From Xiphias gladius (lineage: Eukaryota; Chordata; Actinopteri; Istiophoriformes; Xiphiidae), in assembly GCF_016859285.1 (NCBI RefSeq), contig NC_053404.1:21324105-21388104 (forward strand): a DNA stretch of 64,000 nt, read 5' to 3'. The stretch's first letter is position 1; every line of letters begins with the position of its first letter. The translations under genes and the position numbers were made by a program. The notes under the pieces were generated by a model. That model made no database searches. It was given only the letters and a program-made list of their open reading frames with translations, and had not been told where the DNA came from. Positions 24,630-41,145 of this stretch are shown piece after piece.

Positions 24630-26472
24630 ATGGATCCTGCAGGTAGGACGAGCTCTGGCGTTGGGTCGAATGAGAACGAGCCGCTTCTGCAGCGGGTCTG
24701 CGGCGCTGCGACAGTACAGTTCTTTTCTTTCTTTTCTTTTCTTTTTTCTTTCTTTTCTTTTCTTTTCTTTTCTTTCTTTCTTTTCTTTTTAAACGGTGAT
24801 TTTTGCCCCTCCAGCCTTGAGCTGCTTCTTCCTCTGCAGAAGAAACATCTCAGCCGAACTAACGCCCCAGTTCTGCGAAGTGGCCCCAGTTGAGGTTCGA
24901 GCCCTTCCATGGTTTTGCCTTTTCCAAACTAAAGTCACACTTTAAATGATTTGCCCCCCCCCCGTTCAGGGAAATGCTATTATCGTAGTACTGATGTAAC
25001 GTAAGGCGTTACCAAAGTAACGTAAGTTCCTACAGCCATCCTTTAAAATGTTAAAGATGGAGGAGAAGAGACGGATTCCGCATCATAGTGTGAGGCCAAA
25101 TAAAACAGTCCTTCACCCTCTGGTTAAATATCTTTATTGGTTTTAAACTTTAAGTGGACAAACACTTAATGTGAAGTAAACCTGGAAGAGAAGTTCGGAG
25201 GGAAACGGGCCTTTCCTTCCTACCTGCTCTTTTCTATCTGTATATGTGGATGAATTGAATTTTGATTTGCTGTTTAGGTCTGTTCCTGTATCCTGTTTTC
25301 TGTCCACTTTTATCTTTACCTGCTCTGTCTCTTGTAACGGACTGACACCTGGTTCCTCCTCTAGGGATCGATAAAATCTTTTCTTTTATTTTGGTTTCTT
25401 TTCGTTCTTCCTACACGCCAGTGAAATTACCTTCATGATACTTCGGTGGTTTAATGAGAAGCTCGTAGCCTCGGCCATTCAAGGAAAAAGCAGTAACGAC
25501 CTCTGACCGTCACTAAGGGGTCATTTATTGGACTTTTAAGGGGTATTTTCACCGTAATTTAACATTCATAACCCTGTAAACATGCACATAGGCATAAAAA
25601 TCCCTTAATTGCTGGAGCTTCCACGAACAGACACCTTTAAAAATATCCTTGAATTATAGCATTTGCAATAAATTAGTCCTCGTGTTAATGGTGAAATGTT
25701 TTCTGTCTCCGGTTGGTCAGATGGTCAGCGTGGACGGGACGGCGGCGGTCAGAAACGCAACCCTCTCGACATCATCATGAGTCAGATCCGCCGGAAACGC
25801 CCGGCCTCGGACAGGAAGCCGCTGGGACGCTTCCTGTCCCGAACCGTGGACCGCACGGGGATCCCCGAGGACGGGGAGACAGAGGGCAGAGAGGAGAGAG
25901 GACAGAGCTCAGGTTTGGTTTTGAATTTTCTTTTACAAAACAAGTCAATGTTTCACTTTTTTTTTTTTTTTTTCTTTTTCCTGCCAGGTTAAAATTTGGC
26001 TCTAAACTCCCATTGACTTTACATTGGACTTTACCTTTAAGGGAGTGTTGCAAAATATCACGTTTGTGGCCTGAGCCAGAGTTTACAGCACAGTGAGTCT
26101 GGATCGGAATCTGGATCTGGACCTTTTTCACAACACGTTTTTGCTCTAAAGTAACAGGGCGTCTCGTTCTTCACGGCGGTAAAAACCCCTCCGCGGAGCA
26201 AACGTTCCTCCGAAACGCACCTGAACCCAAACCGGTCCCTGCAGTTGTGAGAAAAGCAAGGTAGAAAAGGAAAATAGGAGGCCAATAGATCCAGCAGGTC
26301 CTGCTGCATAAGCTGTATGAGTGGACAAAAGAACAGGACCAGTTCCCTAAAGAATTATCTTAGAGACCCGCGGGGGGACAAAGATGTCTCGTGTTTTTGA
26401 AAACGATCAAAGAAGATTAAAGAAGTATGTACAGAGGACTGTAAAAGACCCGCCAGTCCGTGCCTCATCAGG

Positions 26473-26521
<49 letters not shown>

Positions 26522-26671
26522 CCAGGTGTTGCAGAAGCAGCGGAGAGCGAGCGAGACGTCGGCTGGGGCCGAGTGAGCCTTTTCCTTCAGAGGCTGGGGA
26601 AGAGAGCCGACAGCAGGAGCCTGAGTCTGGCTCACTGTGATCTGACTGCTACAGACCTGCTGGAGCTAGGT

Positions 26672-26713
<42 letters not shown>

Positions 26714-29700
26714 TACATGCTTTATTCGAATCTGCCAATTCTGTACCAGGGGCTTGTATTTAATAGTTTATCAGAAAAAGCTTAATCCATCCACACGTCA
26801 AAAACAACACAACCTATTTCTAGGATTAAGATTTTTCAAAAAACAGTTCACATCACGTGATGAGGTTGGTGAGGAGAAGAGTGAAGTCTGTTTGTAGGAC
26901 CTGCCTGAAAACCTTTATCGTGGATACGTGTAGAACAAAATCCAGCAATGGAGGCTGCTTGTGTGAATGTGTGTTCAAGCAATTTGTAGAAAGTGGTGGA
27001 AGAAACGTTCAGCACCGGGTTCCTTTTTTTTCCAGCACGTCGAAGTTTCCTTGGAGCATTCGCGATGAAATCAGCCGCGTCCGAATTTAGCCGGCGAGCT
27101 CGTAAACCTGCGCCCTCCGGCGCACAATCCAGACGCTGCCTGGGTCAGAGCGCTACACCGAGAACTCCTCAGGTCTGGAGGCAGTAACATCGAATTTCAG
27201 ATTAAGACAGATACATTACACGTGGGGAGGGGGTCGCGAGATGACCAACAGAGAAAAAAAAAAAGCCGCGCTTGTTTTTAGAGACTTGTTTTTACTGTGA
27301 ATTACTGGATAACTTCGGTTTCCTCGGGACCCTGACAACTCAAATTCAACTAAAGCAAAGAAAAAACAGATCACGACCAGTGGACTCAAGGCCTGGGTTC
27401 GCGTCTAGAGCTGCAACGCGCCTGGACCTCAGTTGTCTGACTCACTACGTGGGTCTCCCCCCGTGTCTCGGCTACTTGACACTGTATAAATTAATAAAGG
27501 CCTTAAAAGCCCCAAAAATAGTCCATGCTACTGATGCCACTAACTGACGAGGGGTCGCACATTGACACAGTTTTGTTTGGAGCAGTTACAAGTCGAAAAG
27601 GTTTGGAACAGCTGCGTTAATGGGCCTTTTTCGTTTCATCACTTTATGACATGTCTCAGTAGGAAAAGCACCCGGTACAAATGTTCAAATGAATTCCACT
27701 TCCCGGTATCGCTCACGCCGTCACGGAGGCCTTCGGACTTCCGCGTCTGTTGACGGCACTTCTCCCCCCCCCTCAGCGACGCTGCTCCGGTCTCTCCCCC
27801 AGCCCCAGCTGGAGGAGGTGGACGTCTCCTGGAACGAGCTGATCGGCGGGAGTCTGAAGGCGCTGACCTCGCACCTCCACCACGTGGGCGGGATCAGGAC
27901 GTTGAGGCTCTGCAGCTGCAGGCTGAACGCCGAGGACACGGCTGCACTGGGTGGGACCAAAGACAATCCATTACTGTTATTGTTTTTCTTATTATGTCCA
28001 GCAGATTAAATACCTGAAAAATCAAAGTACTTCGCCATATTGATGCTAAAATTACATAAAAATCTATAACCTGACCGATTCAGGATTTTTGAGGCTGATA
28101 CTGATACAGATATGTGAGAGTTTAAAGAAATTTGATTTAAAATCCCCAATTTTTCATTTACATGAGTTTTTTCGTACAATTGCACCAAGAAATGAACTGG
28201 GCGGGACGTTTTCAATCGAATGATGAACCAGTCCTGATCATTGACTCCCAGTATCAGCCACTATCCTCACACACAGCCAGCGACGGCAGGGAGATCTGCT
28301 GTCTGCTAACGGTCGTATCGCTATCCGAGTTTTCAGCTCCGTGTGTTCCCCGTAGGCGAGGCCCTCGGCTGCGTCCCCCTTTTGGAGATCCTGGACTTGT
28401 CCTGGAACGGCGGCGTCGGGGGCGGAGGCTTGCCAGGCCTGCTGGGCAAACTGCAGCCCCCGCTGAGGGAGATTCACCTGGTGGCTTGTCAGCTCGACGC
28501 AGCCGATGCCGCCGCACTGGGTATGAAAGTCGACCTCCGCCAGCTTAAGGTTATTAGATAGAGACAGCCCGCCTAGGGCACTCCTACCTCAGGTAGTCAT
28601 TTCCTACATTTCCCACGATGCCCCAGAAGCATCTCCACAGAACTTGTGTAAATGCTAGGCCATACTGAGGTGTGGAGAGAGCAAGCGGAACGTAAAAGTG
28701 TAGTAGGTAAATATAAAATGAAGGAGCTGCTACGTCAAAGCCTGTTAAACTCTCGTTTATTTATTTTACCGTCCGCCGTGCGTCACGGTGGTTGGTCCTC
28801 CCAGGGGGAACGGTGTCTGCTCTCCCCAGACTCAGTGTGCTGGACGTCTCCTGCAACCCTCGGCTCACGCAGGCCGCCGGCGAGGGCGGCTTCGGGGAAC
28901 TGGCCGCCTCCCTCTCCCACGCCGCCTCCCTCACCAGGCTTCGGCTGCAGGCCTGCGGTCTGACGACGGACGGCCTCGACACCCTCGGTAGGAGACCTCA
29001 ACTGTTTCGAGGCACATTTCTGTTTTATTTCCCTGGATTTTTTTGCCCTTCTTCACCACATACTCTCTCCTCTACCCAGGATCTTTTTCTTTGGCATTTA
29101 AGTGGGTAGTTTTTGTGCCTTGTGTGTCTGTACGCACGTCTGTCTGTATCTATGTAATAACTTAATTTCTACTGTTTCACCACACGGGGAAAATGCCGCC
29201 TTCGCATGTGACTGTTCGTGTACAAAAAAACTTCCTGCAAATGTAATTCAGGGTTTAAAGGGGGTTAAAAGGGTTCTGACATCCCATAGATAACTGGTTG
29301 CCCAGGGCTTGTAAACATGGCCTGTTCGACATAGCTTGCCATTAACTTTTTGGCATTTTGCCTTTATTTGAGACGGAAAACACGGGGTCTCAACAAAGGT
29401 CCCTGGCTGCAACTGAATCAGGGATGTTGCAGCTGCTGTACGAGGTCTGCATTTTAACCACAAGGGAACCAGGATGCCCATAAATCGCTATAATTCTTGA
29501 AGGCATAGTTCAACCCCCCCCCCCAAACTGTCCTGCAGGTGGTTCGCTCCGCTGCCTCCCCTCGGTGCGAGAGCTGGACCTGTCCTGTAACAAAAGCCTG
29601 GCCGGGGGACTGGACCGCTTCGCCCCCCACCTGGCTCACCTCACGCACCTGGAGAGCCTCGACCTTCACCTGTGCTGTCTCACACACACCGACCTGGAGG

Positions 29701-29716
29701 CCCTGAGTGAGTCTGC

Positions 29717-29760
<44 letters not shown>

Positions 29761-31560
29761 ACTGTGAATCTCGTACCTCAGACTGCACTGACACGACTGC
29801 CGCAGGTACCTGCCGGTCCCCTCACATCTCGATGCCGGTGATTCGAGGGGACCTGCAGGTACCTGCGGCAGTCGTGTCATGTGACCCCTTGCTTCCAGCC
29901 CGGGCGCTCCCCGCTCTGCCGGCGCTGACGGAGCTGGACGTGTCGTCCAACAAGGAGGCGGGGGCCGTGGTCCCCCCGCTGGTCTCCGCCCTCCCCCTGA
30001 CCCAGATGAGGCGCCTGCCGCTCAGCAGCTGCGGCCTCACCCAGGAGTCCTTGACTGCGCTGGGTACGTAGACACAGCTGATGCTTACACTCTGGTGGTA
30101 CTACCACCAGCACCAGTGCTGCTGTCACTGCGTCCGCTGCCTCTGCCTCGTTTTTGTTGCATTCCCCCCCCCCCCCCCGAGCTCTTGTGCGTACAAAAGC
30201 AAGGGACCAAAACGGGAGAAATAAAGAATGGAAAGTTTAACAGAGGGGAGGGAAGTCATCCAGTCATTCGACACGTTTTACAACCTATTTGATCTACTTC
30301 CCCTTTTTCTAAATACTAAATTACGTAGGGCTCTAAGGCACACCTGGCAGACAGGTGGGTAGGAGGACGAGTGCGTCGAGTTCCCGATGAATTCGGCGCC
30401 GGGAGGCGGCAGCGGCTCGGTGCTGCTCTAACCTCTGCAGCCTGGCACAGCGCACGGAATCTGTACAACGCAGGTATTCGATTCTGTTGGGAAGTGCTTC
30501 CTTTTTTAGTCGAATGTTTATTGCTGTGAGTCCGACGTCCGACAAAGGCCCACGGCAAAACGTCGCACCTTCAACTATCCACGTCCATTTTAACGCAAAC
30601 GTCTGAGGGGCTCGGGCGTGTGAAGTCAAAATGGGCCGGACGGCGTCAGGTAGGTCTGAACGTGGCATTTCCTCCCTGATTGACGCGTGTGCGCGTGTTT
30701 CAGCTCTGGCCGTGCCGTACCTTCGCAGCGTGGACGTGTCCTGGTGCAAGGCGGTCGGCGGCCGTTTAGCGCTGCTGCTGGACGCCCTGCAGCCGGCGGT
30801 CATCCTGGAGCTTCGCCTCAGCAGCTGTGAGCTCTCCAGCGACGACCTGCGTCACCTGGGTAACGGAAAGTTCCGGTTCATTTATTTGGTGCTTCAGGTG
30901 TGCGAGGGCTTTTGTCTTTTTCGCTGTTCCCGTTAGTTTGATGTGGTGTTAGATTGAAACCTGGAAGAAGTTCCACCAAGCTGGAAAAAAAAAAATAGAC
31001 CAAAGCAGAAACAGAGGTGAGGAAGAGGAAAAGCATTTCGCTTTGAAATACAGAGGAAAAGTACAAAGTCGCTCAGAGCTGAGATGCTCACGTAAAGCAC
31101 CGGAATCCGGTCCAGTTCCTCCTGATTGTGTTGTATCGCCGGTGACGAATTCTCAGCGATGACTCCTCTGCCTTCGTCCTGTGCAGCTGCAGCGTGCGGC
31201 CGCGGACGCCTGTCCTCTCTCCGCGCGCTGGATCTCTCCTACAACGGCTCGGCGGGCGACGACGGCTGGTCCGCCCTGTTCGCGGCGGGAGGTCTGGCCT
31301 CGCTGGAGGACCTCGACCTCAGCCTACGACCTTCGACCTCCGCCCCCTGCTCGGCCTGGCTGCCGGCGCTGCTCCGCGCTCTGCCCCGACTGCCGGCGCT
31401 GACGCGGCTGGCGGCGCGGCGGTGGACCGCGGGCCCTCGGGGCCGACGGCAGCTGCACCGCTGCCTGAGTGAGAGGAACGTCCTGCTGGAGTGGGATCCA
31501 GACTTCGCGGACGCAGCGTCGTCACGTAAGACGGCCGATGGGGAGAGCCCAGAGGAGTAG
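24630..31560 (+). CDS. lrrc31: Leucine-rich repeat-containing protein 31
   Basis: Ten exons join in frame to 577 aa, against about 552 in human: 24630-24642, 25721-25912, 26526-26669, 27777-27950, 28356-28520, 28805-28987, 29539-29706, 29899-30063, 30704-30859 and 31187-31560. The first exon encodes only MDPA. A basic, disordered N-terminus (to about residue 70) precedes ribonuclease-inhibitor-type leucine-rich repeats such as LEEVDVSWNELIGGSL, LEILDLSWN and VRELDLSCNKSLAGG. The end resembles human LRRC31 closely in pattern (LDLSYN, DLSLRPS, then a Lys/Arg-Arg-Trp motif). No signal peptide or membrane segment is visible. Molecular function is poorly known; the human gene is linked to epithelial barrier regulation. 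Human LRRC31 is also a close neighbour of MYNN. Introns carry several (GT)n tracts and a large hairpin. Confidence 0.92.
24719..24790 (+). repeat. (TTTTC)n pyrimidine tract
   Basis: About 70 bp of nearly pure pyrimidine TTTTC/TTTC units lies in lrrc31 intron 1, less than 100 bp after the 5' splice site. Confidence 0.9.
26475..26521 (+). repeat. (GT)n microsatellite abutting an lrrc31 acceptor
   Basis: About 46 bp of pure GT ends five bases before the AG of the acceptor of exon 3 (26526). The usual polypyrimidine tract is thereby replaced by a UG repeat in the RNA. Confidence 0.92.
26675..26711 (+). repeat. (CA)n microsatellite just after an lrrc31 donor
   Basis: About 36 bp of CA begins six bases after the end of lrrc31 exon 3 (26669). 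It is the reverse complement of the GT tract on the other side of the same exon. Confidence 0.92.
29719..29759 (+). repeat. (GT)n microsatellite in lrrc31 intron 7
   Basis: A pure GT run starts 12 bases after the donor of the exon ending at 29706, just upstream of the 35-bp inverted repeat. Confidence 0.9.
29789..29879. repeat. 35-bp inverted repeat (hairpin) in lrrc31 intron 7
   Basis: The arms at 29789-29823 and 29845-29879 are reverse complements over 35 bp with one mismatch and a 21-nt loop. The intron is only 192 bp (29707-29898), so the hairpin and the preceding GT tract occupy much of it, and the right arm ends about 20 nt before the acceptor. No transposon ends or target duplications are apparent. 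Confidence 0.9.
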
Positions 31561-32451
31561 GGACCCAAAAACCCCGGAGACCTTGTAGAGGAGGCTGCTA
31601 ATCTGATGCCATGTGTCACTAATGAAGGACACCCGAACTGAAGGAGCTGCTGTAAACGCTCATTTATAGTTTTGTAATTGTTTGATCCAGATCTAAGCTT
31701 CTTTTTTTTTTTTGGTACCGGCCAAAAGGATTATAGTCGATAACCGATAATATTGAATCATTGCCCACTTTTATAGATGCACTTAGGAAACACTTGAACT
31801 GTTTTCACGTTCGTGCACGATGCACTTTGACAGGCTTAAATCCCTGCAGTCCTTGTTGTGCATCCTTAAATCTGCGCAGGAAACATTTAAATGTAGAGAC
31901 GACTGAATCTCAGGGTGCAGACGTTTATCTTGGACGCAAAACAAACCCAAAAAAAGCAACAATCAGAGACAGTTTATTGTTCAGAAGGTTTATTTTATCG
32001 TCACAAGCCTCCGAGTTCCCGACTTCTTTTGGCCCACGTGCATCATTTATTTAGTTTCTTTTGATGTTTGTGCGCATTCTGGTCAGTTTCTCGGTTTCTT
32101 TTGAAGCCAGTCTCTGTCTGTTGGGCTGTTGCTGGAGTTATTTGGAGATATCTTACTTTTTTTTTTTTTTTGGCATGTGTGACGGAGAGATGTAAACCCG
32201 CAGGATCCCGGACATCAGGTCCTGACACCGCAGAGCTGAATTCTCCTCCAGCTTCGGTGGAAAAACGGGCGAGTTTGACACGGAACCAACACCACGTGCC
32301 GTCCGTCCGGAGGGAAACGCGGTCAACGGGTTCGACGGTTTGGGGCCCCCCCCACTTTACCCACCTGTAGGAGGTCAGCAAGGTCACCGAGGCCCCCTCA
32401 CCTGGTATGTTATTGTAGCTCACATCCGGACCTGTTGATACACAAATTGTG

Positions 32452-32457
32452 AATAAA
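32452..32457 (+). terminator. Likely lrrc31 poly(A) signal
   Basis: An AATAAA about 890 bp after the lrrc31 stop codon. A second AATAAA occurs at 33332-33337, so a longer alternative end is possible. Confidence 0.5.
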
Positions 32458-32713
32458 ATGTCAAAACAGCTAAAAAAAAAAAAAAGAAAAAGTCCCAGTT
32501 AAGGTGTTCACCTGAACACAGGTGTGAGCGCTCACCTGTAAATCTTCACCGATTTACCTGCGCGAACACCTGCGCCGAGTCGCGCGCCCTCCGTCACAGA
32601 TGCCGGATGCTTTCGGTGGGACATGCGTCGCGAAAGAGCCGTTGAAGAAACGGCGGTTTTCTGCCGCAGATAGCGGAGCCGAGACCACACCCAACCACGT
32701 GTAACCGCCCATT

Positions 32714-32714
<1 letters not shown>

Positions 32715-32765
<51 letters not shown>
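32715..32765 (+). repeat. (CA)n microsatellite
   Basis: About 50 bp of uninterrupted CA repeat lies downstream of lrrc31. Confidence 0.95.
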
Positions 32766-32768
<3 letters not shown>

Positions 32769-33605
32769 CCGGACTCTGTGCGGGGTCCGCTGGGACGAGT
32801 CCTCGGAAAGGCGTTGGTGCGCGTCACTGCTAATGCTCGCTTGCTGTTGCTCACGTGAAACGCGAGGTGCGGGACCCGACTTTTAGTCCTCTAAGGTCAC
32901 GGTCAACCTCTTCCTCCTCCTCCTCCTCCTCCTTCCTCCCTCCGCGGCGGCAGCTTCGCGAGCCGTCGCCCTCTATCGCTGTCGCGTCCGAGTTGCTGGG
33001 GCAACGGCGGAGGATGGCGTCTCGCGGGGGCCAAAAAAAAAAAAAAGGGAAACCGAAACTCAAAAGCCTGGTGCGAACCCCAACATCTATAACTGCGTTA
33101 TTAATTAAAAACTGATTTATTAACCGTTAATGAAGGCATTGATTTCGGCCTATGAACCGTTTCTAAATGGCCCCTGATCAGAAAGTGGCACTGAATGTGT
33201 CATTAGTCTCAAGACACCGAATTAACTGATGTAAAACATGATTTCCTTTTGTTTTATGTTGTAATTCCTGGTTCTGTTTGATGTGAACCTCTCTAGTTGT
33301 TAATTTTTTTAATACTGTCTAATATTTTCTCAATAAAGTGTAAAAAAAAAAGTTCCCAGTGCCATACTGGAACTGAACTTCAAGTTGATTTTCCCTGTTT
33401 ACATTCATTCATTGTTGTACCTGTGCCGACGTAAATAAATATCTCCAATTACGTTTAAACCGTCATCTTCTGAACCTTTTCAGCATCATCTCTTACTGAA
33501 TCTCAGGGGTTTTGAACCAATAAATGCGCCAAAGTTTTCAGTTTGAAAATCTTATGAAATCTCACCAGTTGAGACAAACAAACATCTGATTGTCCCTTTT
33601 TGTTT

Positions 33606-33616
33606 TTTATTTTATT
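33606..33616 (-). terminator. Candidate mynn poly(A) signal
   Basis: TTTATT occurs twice on the plus strand (33606-33611 and 33611-33616), which reads as AATAAA on the minus strand. A TG-rich stretch follows on the minus strand near 33,580. This would give mynn a 3'UTR of about 1.75 kb; other hexamers (33116 and about 35,107) are alternatives. Confidence 0.4.
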
Positions 33617-34559
33617 TTTCCTGTTCTGTTTTACAGTTTGTTGTACAGTAGTGAACCTGTGTACTGTATGCAATTCACATTTCTGTACAAGTAATGCAGA
33701 CATTTTACCCAAAATAAAAAGAAAAAAACAAAGAAAGAAAAAAGAAAACATGAAACAAACAGACAGCTTCTTTCAAGTTGATAGAAACACTGTATACGAT
33801 GCAGTTTTCAAACTTGAAGCAACAACATTTCTGCTAGGACCTGAAACAGCTGCTTTAAAAAAAACAAAACACTAACTATATTACACTGAATCAAAAACCT
33901 CGGTTTGCATTAACAGGGCTGTGTTTACATCAATAAAGCCACCATCACATGTCAAACACTTACAGGTGAACATTTATGATAAATAAAAATCATATCTCAT
34001 GGCAATAACGAGGCTCCTACTAACTACATACATATCTATTAAAACAATGTAAGAGTTGTACTGGCTGTCCCGTTACACATTTATCTGATCAACATTTAGG
34101 TCTGATTACCTTCTTTTTTTTCTTTTTTTTCTTTTCGCCTGTTAGTTATTTACCTGTAGCTGAAATGTCGAGCACAGAGCGGGTTCCTAGCGGACGTCGC
34201 TGATGTTACATGACATGTTGATCGGAGCCGAGCGATGAAACGAGACACGGCTCTAAACGGGGAGTGATGCTGAGACTCTGCAGAACATTTCCACCTTTTA
34301 GCGCCGATTGTATTAAGCAGCCTGCTTTTGACCAAAAACTCCCAGAACCTTTTCCTCTTCTTCTAAAAACGACTGTGCGGAGGGCGGACGCACACAACAG
34401 CAACAGTGGACTGTCTGACATTAACAGACACTGAGACTAATGTGGATCTGTCACGTCATATCCTCTTATCGGGGTCAGTAGTATTGGCACCAGAAGGCTG
34501 GATCTGTGCATCTCTAGTGAAGATTTAATAACTGATTAAAAAGCCTCAGCTTTGATTGA

Positions 34560-34918
34560 GATAAGAAAAACATCGAGAAGTGGATCGATTGACCGTCAGA
34601 AAAGAAGAAGAAAAGAGGGCAACTGTTTTGATAATCGATCAGTCGTTCAGGTCCTTTTTCGAGCGAGAATGCCAAAGAGTTGCTGTTTTCGGCCCCTCAA
34701 ATATTAAGATCTGCAGTTTTTCTGTCCTATGTCAAAGTAAACTGAATATCTTTGGGTTTTCGATTGTTGGTCAGACAATTCAAGACGTTTCAGGACGTCA
34801 CCTTGGACTCTGAGAAAGTGGGATGGATTTTTTTTTTTCTCTTTACTGACATTTAATGGAGAAAAACAAGGTGCAGATGAATTGATGCCGAAAATAACGG
34901 TTAGATGCAGCCCTGAAA
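34560..34918 (-). repeat. Dispersed repeat family A, reverse copy
   Basis: This segment contains the words gataatcgatcagtcgttcag, aaactgaatatctttgggtt, cagacaattcaagacgt and caccttggactctgag. They match in order the reverse complement of the copy at 40,800-41,145 and the copies at 55.4 and 57.3 kb. It lies in the probable mynn 3'UTR. Confidence 0.6.
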
Positions 34919-35114
34919 GAGTTCCTGGGCTATGAGAACTCTTGCGGCGCCAGGGACTAAATTTACAGTTCCTATGGTAAGGAGGGCTGAGATTTCTGTT
35001 CTTTCCAAACTAACTTTCTGCCCTGTCCTTGTGTGGAGACAACAGCAAATCCATTGAGTCGGACTTCTGGTTTAAATGATAGTATAGCTAAATAGTATAG
35101 ATAGTAAAAGATAG

Positions 35115-35240
35115 ATAGATTTTTTTTTATTACTAGTAAAGGTGATGGACATAACTATGAAAATAAGACCCAAGTTGTAATAAACCAGATTTATCCTTCA
35201 CTTCCATGTCGCCACATGTTCATTAAAGTCTGTTTCGAGG
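35115..35240 (+). repeat. Dispersed repeat family C
   Basis: It contains ggtgatggacataactatga, aagacccaagttgtaataaa and ccagatttatcctt. The same ordered words appear in reverse at 11,880-11,970. Confidence 0.5.
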
Positions 35241-35359
35241 GGGCAAAAGGCGGAATTTGAGCCTCGACTTTGATCCAGACACAGGCTGAACGTAGCTTGC
35301 GTGTTAAAAAGTGAGACGCTCGGTTGCGGTGAGGCCCGACGCCCGCCGCGGCTCGGGCC

Positions 35360-40189
<4,830 letters not shown>

Positions 40190-40655
40190 CTCTGCTGCTG
40201 TTTGACAACGGAGACAGTCAACATTAATGTCAGTTTTTCTTTCATTTGTATGGAGAGGTGCACTCAGTTCTTTTTTTCTCCCTGTATGAGCTGTTGTCCT
40301 CTGGGAGGCGCTGAGCGATCAGCCTCATGAGCCTTTTTAAATGCAACTCTGCACGTCACACTGGCCTCGTTTCAAAAGGGAAAACAATATATTTTAGTTA
40401 CTGCTGCTACGAGACATCTAACTCTATGGTTTTAACGCATTAAGGCTTTTTGAATACATATTGGCCAAGACAAGTTACCGTTGTGTGTTTTCTTTTCTTA
40501 CTGTCAACAAATCCCATGAAAAGACCAAACAGTTCGTCTCTCAACACTTTCTGACTCCTCTCCTCTTGTCTGTGGCTCTCAGCTCCGAGCCCACTGGTTC
40601 CTACTGAAGACGTAAATCTTTGGAGAGGGCTCACAAATATATACTTTAATTTCTT

Positions 40656-40660
<5 letters not shown>

Positions 40661-40684
<24 letters not shown>
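40661..40684 (+). repeat. (AAAT)n microsatellite
   Basis: About six AAAT units in mynn intron 1 or 5'UTR-flanking DNA. Confidence 0.85.
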
Positions 40685-40686
<2 letters not shown>

Positions 40687-40799
40687 GGACATCCACTGTT
40701 TTTAACAAATGGTTGCATTTTTCAGGAGCTATTTTCAGTGGCGAATTAATCACATTTGGTCCAACAGTGCGTCTCCGCTGATGTGTCTTTAACAGGTTT

Positions 40800-41145
40800 T
40801 GGAACTGACAATTATTTTCATTACTGATTAATCTGCCGACTATTTTCTCAGTTAATTGGTTTTTCCATAAAATGTAAGGAAATAGCGAAGGGTTCCCGTT
40901 TTAATTTCCCAAAGCCCAAGATGATGTATTTGAATAGCTTGTCTTGTTCAACAAACAGTTAAAATATCAAGTTTACAATCCGTTATGATGAAGAAAAAGC
41001 AGCAAATCAACACATTTGAGAAGCTTTAACCAGAAAATGTTTGGAATTTTTGCTTGAAGCACGATTGAAATGATTAATCGATTGTCAGAATTGTTGCAGA
41101 TTAATTTTCTGTCAATCTACGAATTGATTAATTGTTGCAGCTCTG
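40800..41145 (+). repeat. Dispersed repeat family A, best copy
   Basis: A 345-bp non-coding repeat containing acaattattttcattactga, gattaatctgccgactattt, cccaaagcccaagatgatgt, cacatttgagaagctttaac, attaatcgattgtcag and a gttgcagctctg end. This type is widespread in percomorph genomes. Partial copies lie at 13.3, 34.6, 55.4, 56.2 and 57.3 kb. I cannot place it in a named transposon class. It lies in the presumed mynn 5' intron. Confidence 0.7.

Larger units (their letters stand above)
31561..33605 (+). other. lrrc31 3'UTR and lrrc31-mynn tail-to-tail spacer
   Basis: There is no supported coding exon of a known family. The segment contains the lrrc31 3'UTR, a 50-bp (CA)n tract at 32715-32765, and a CpG-rich block at about 32,800-33,030 that is unusual between two converging 3' ends. 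Within this block a short ATG frame (33014-33115) is followed by an AATAAA at 33332. Confidence 0.5.
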
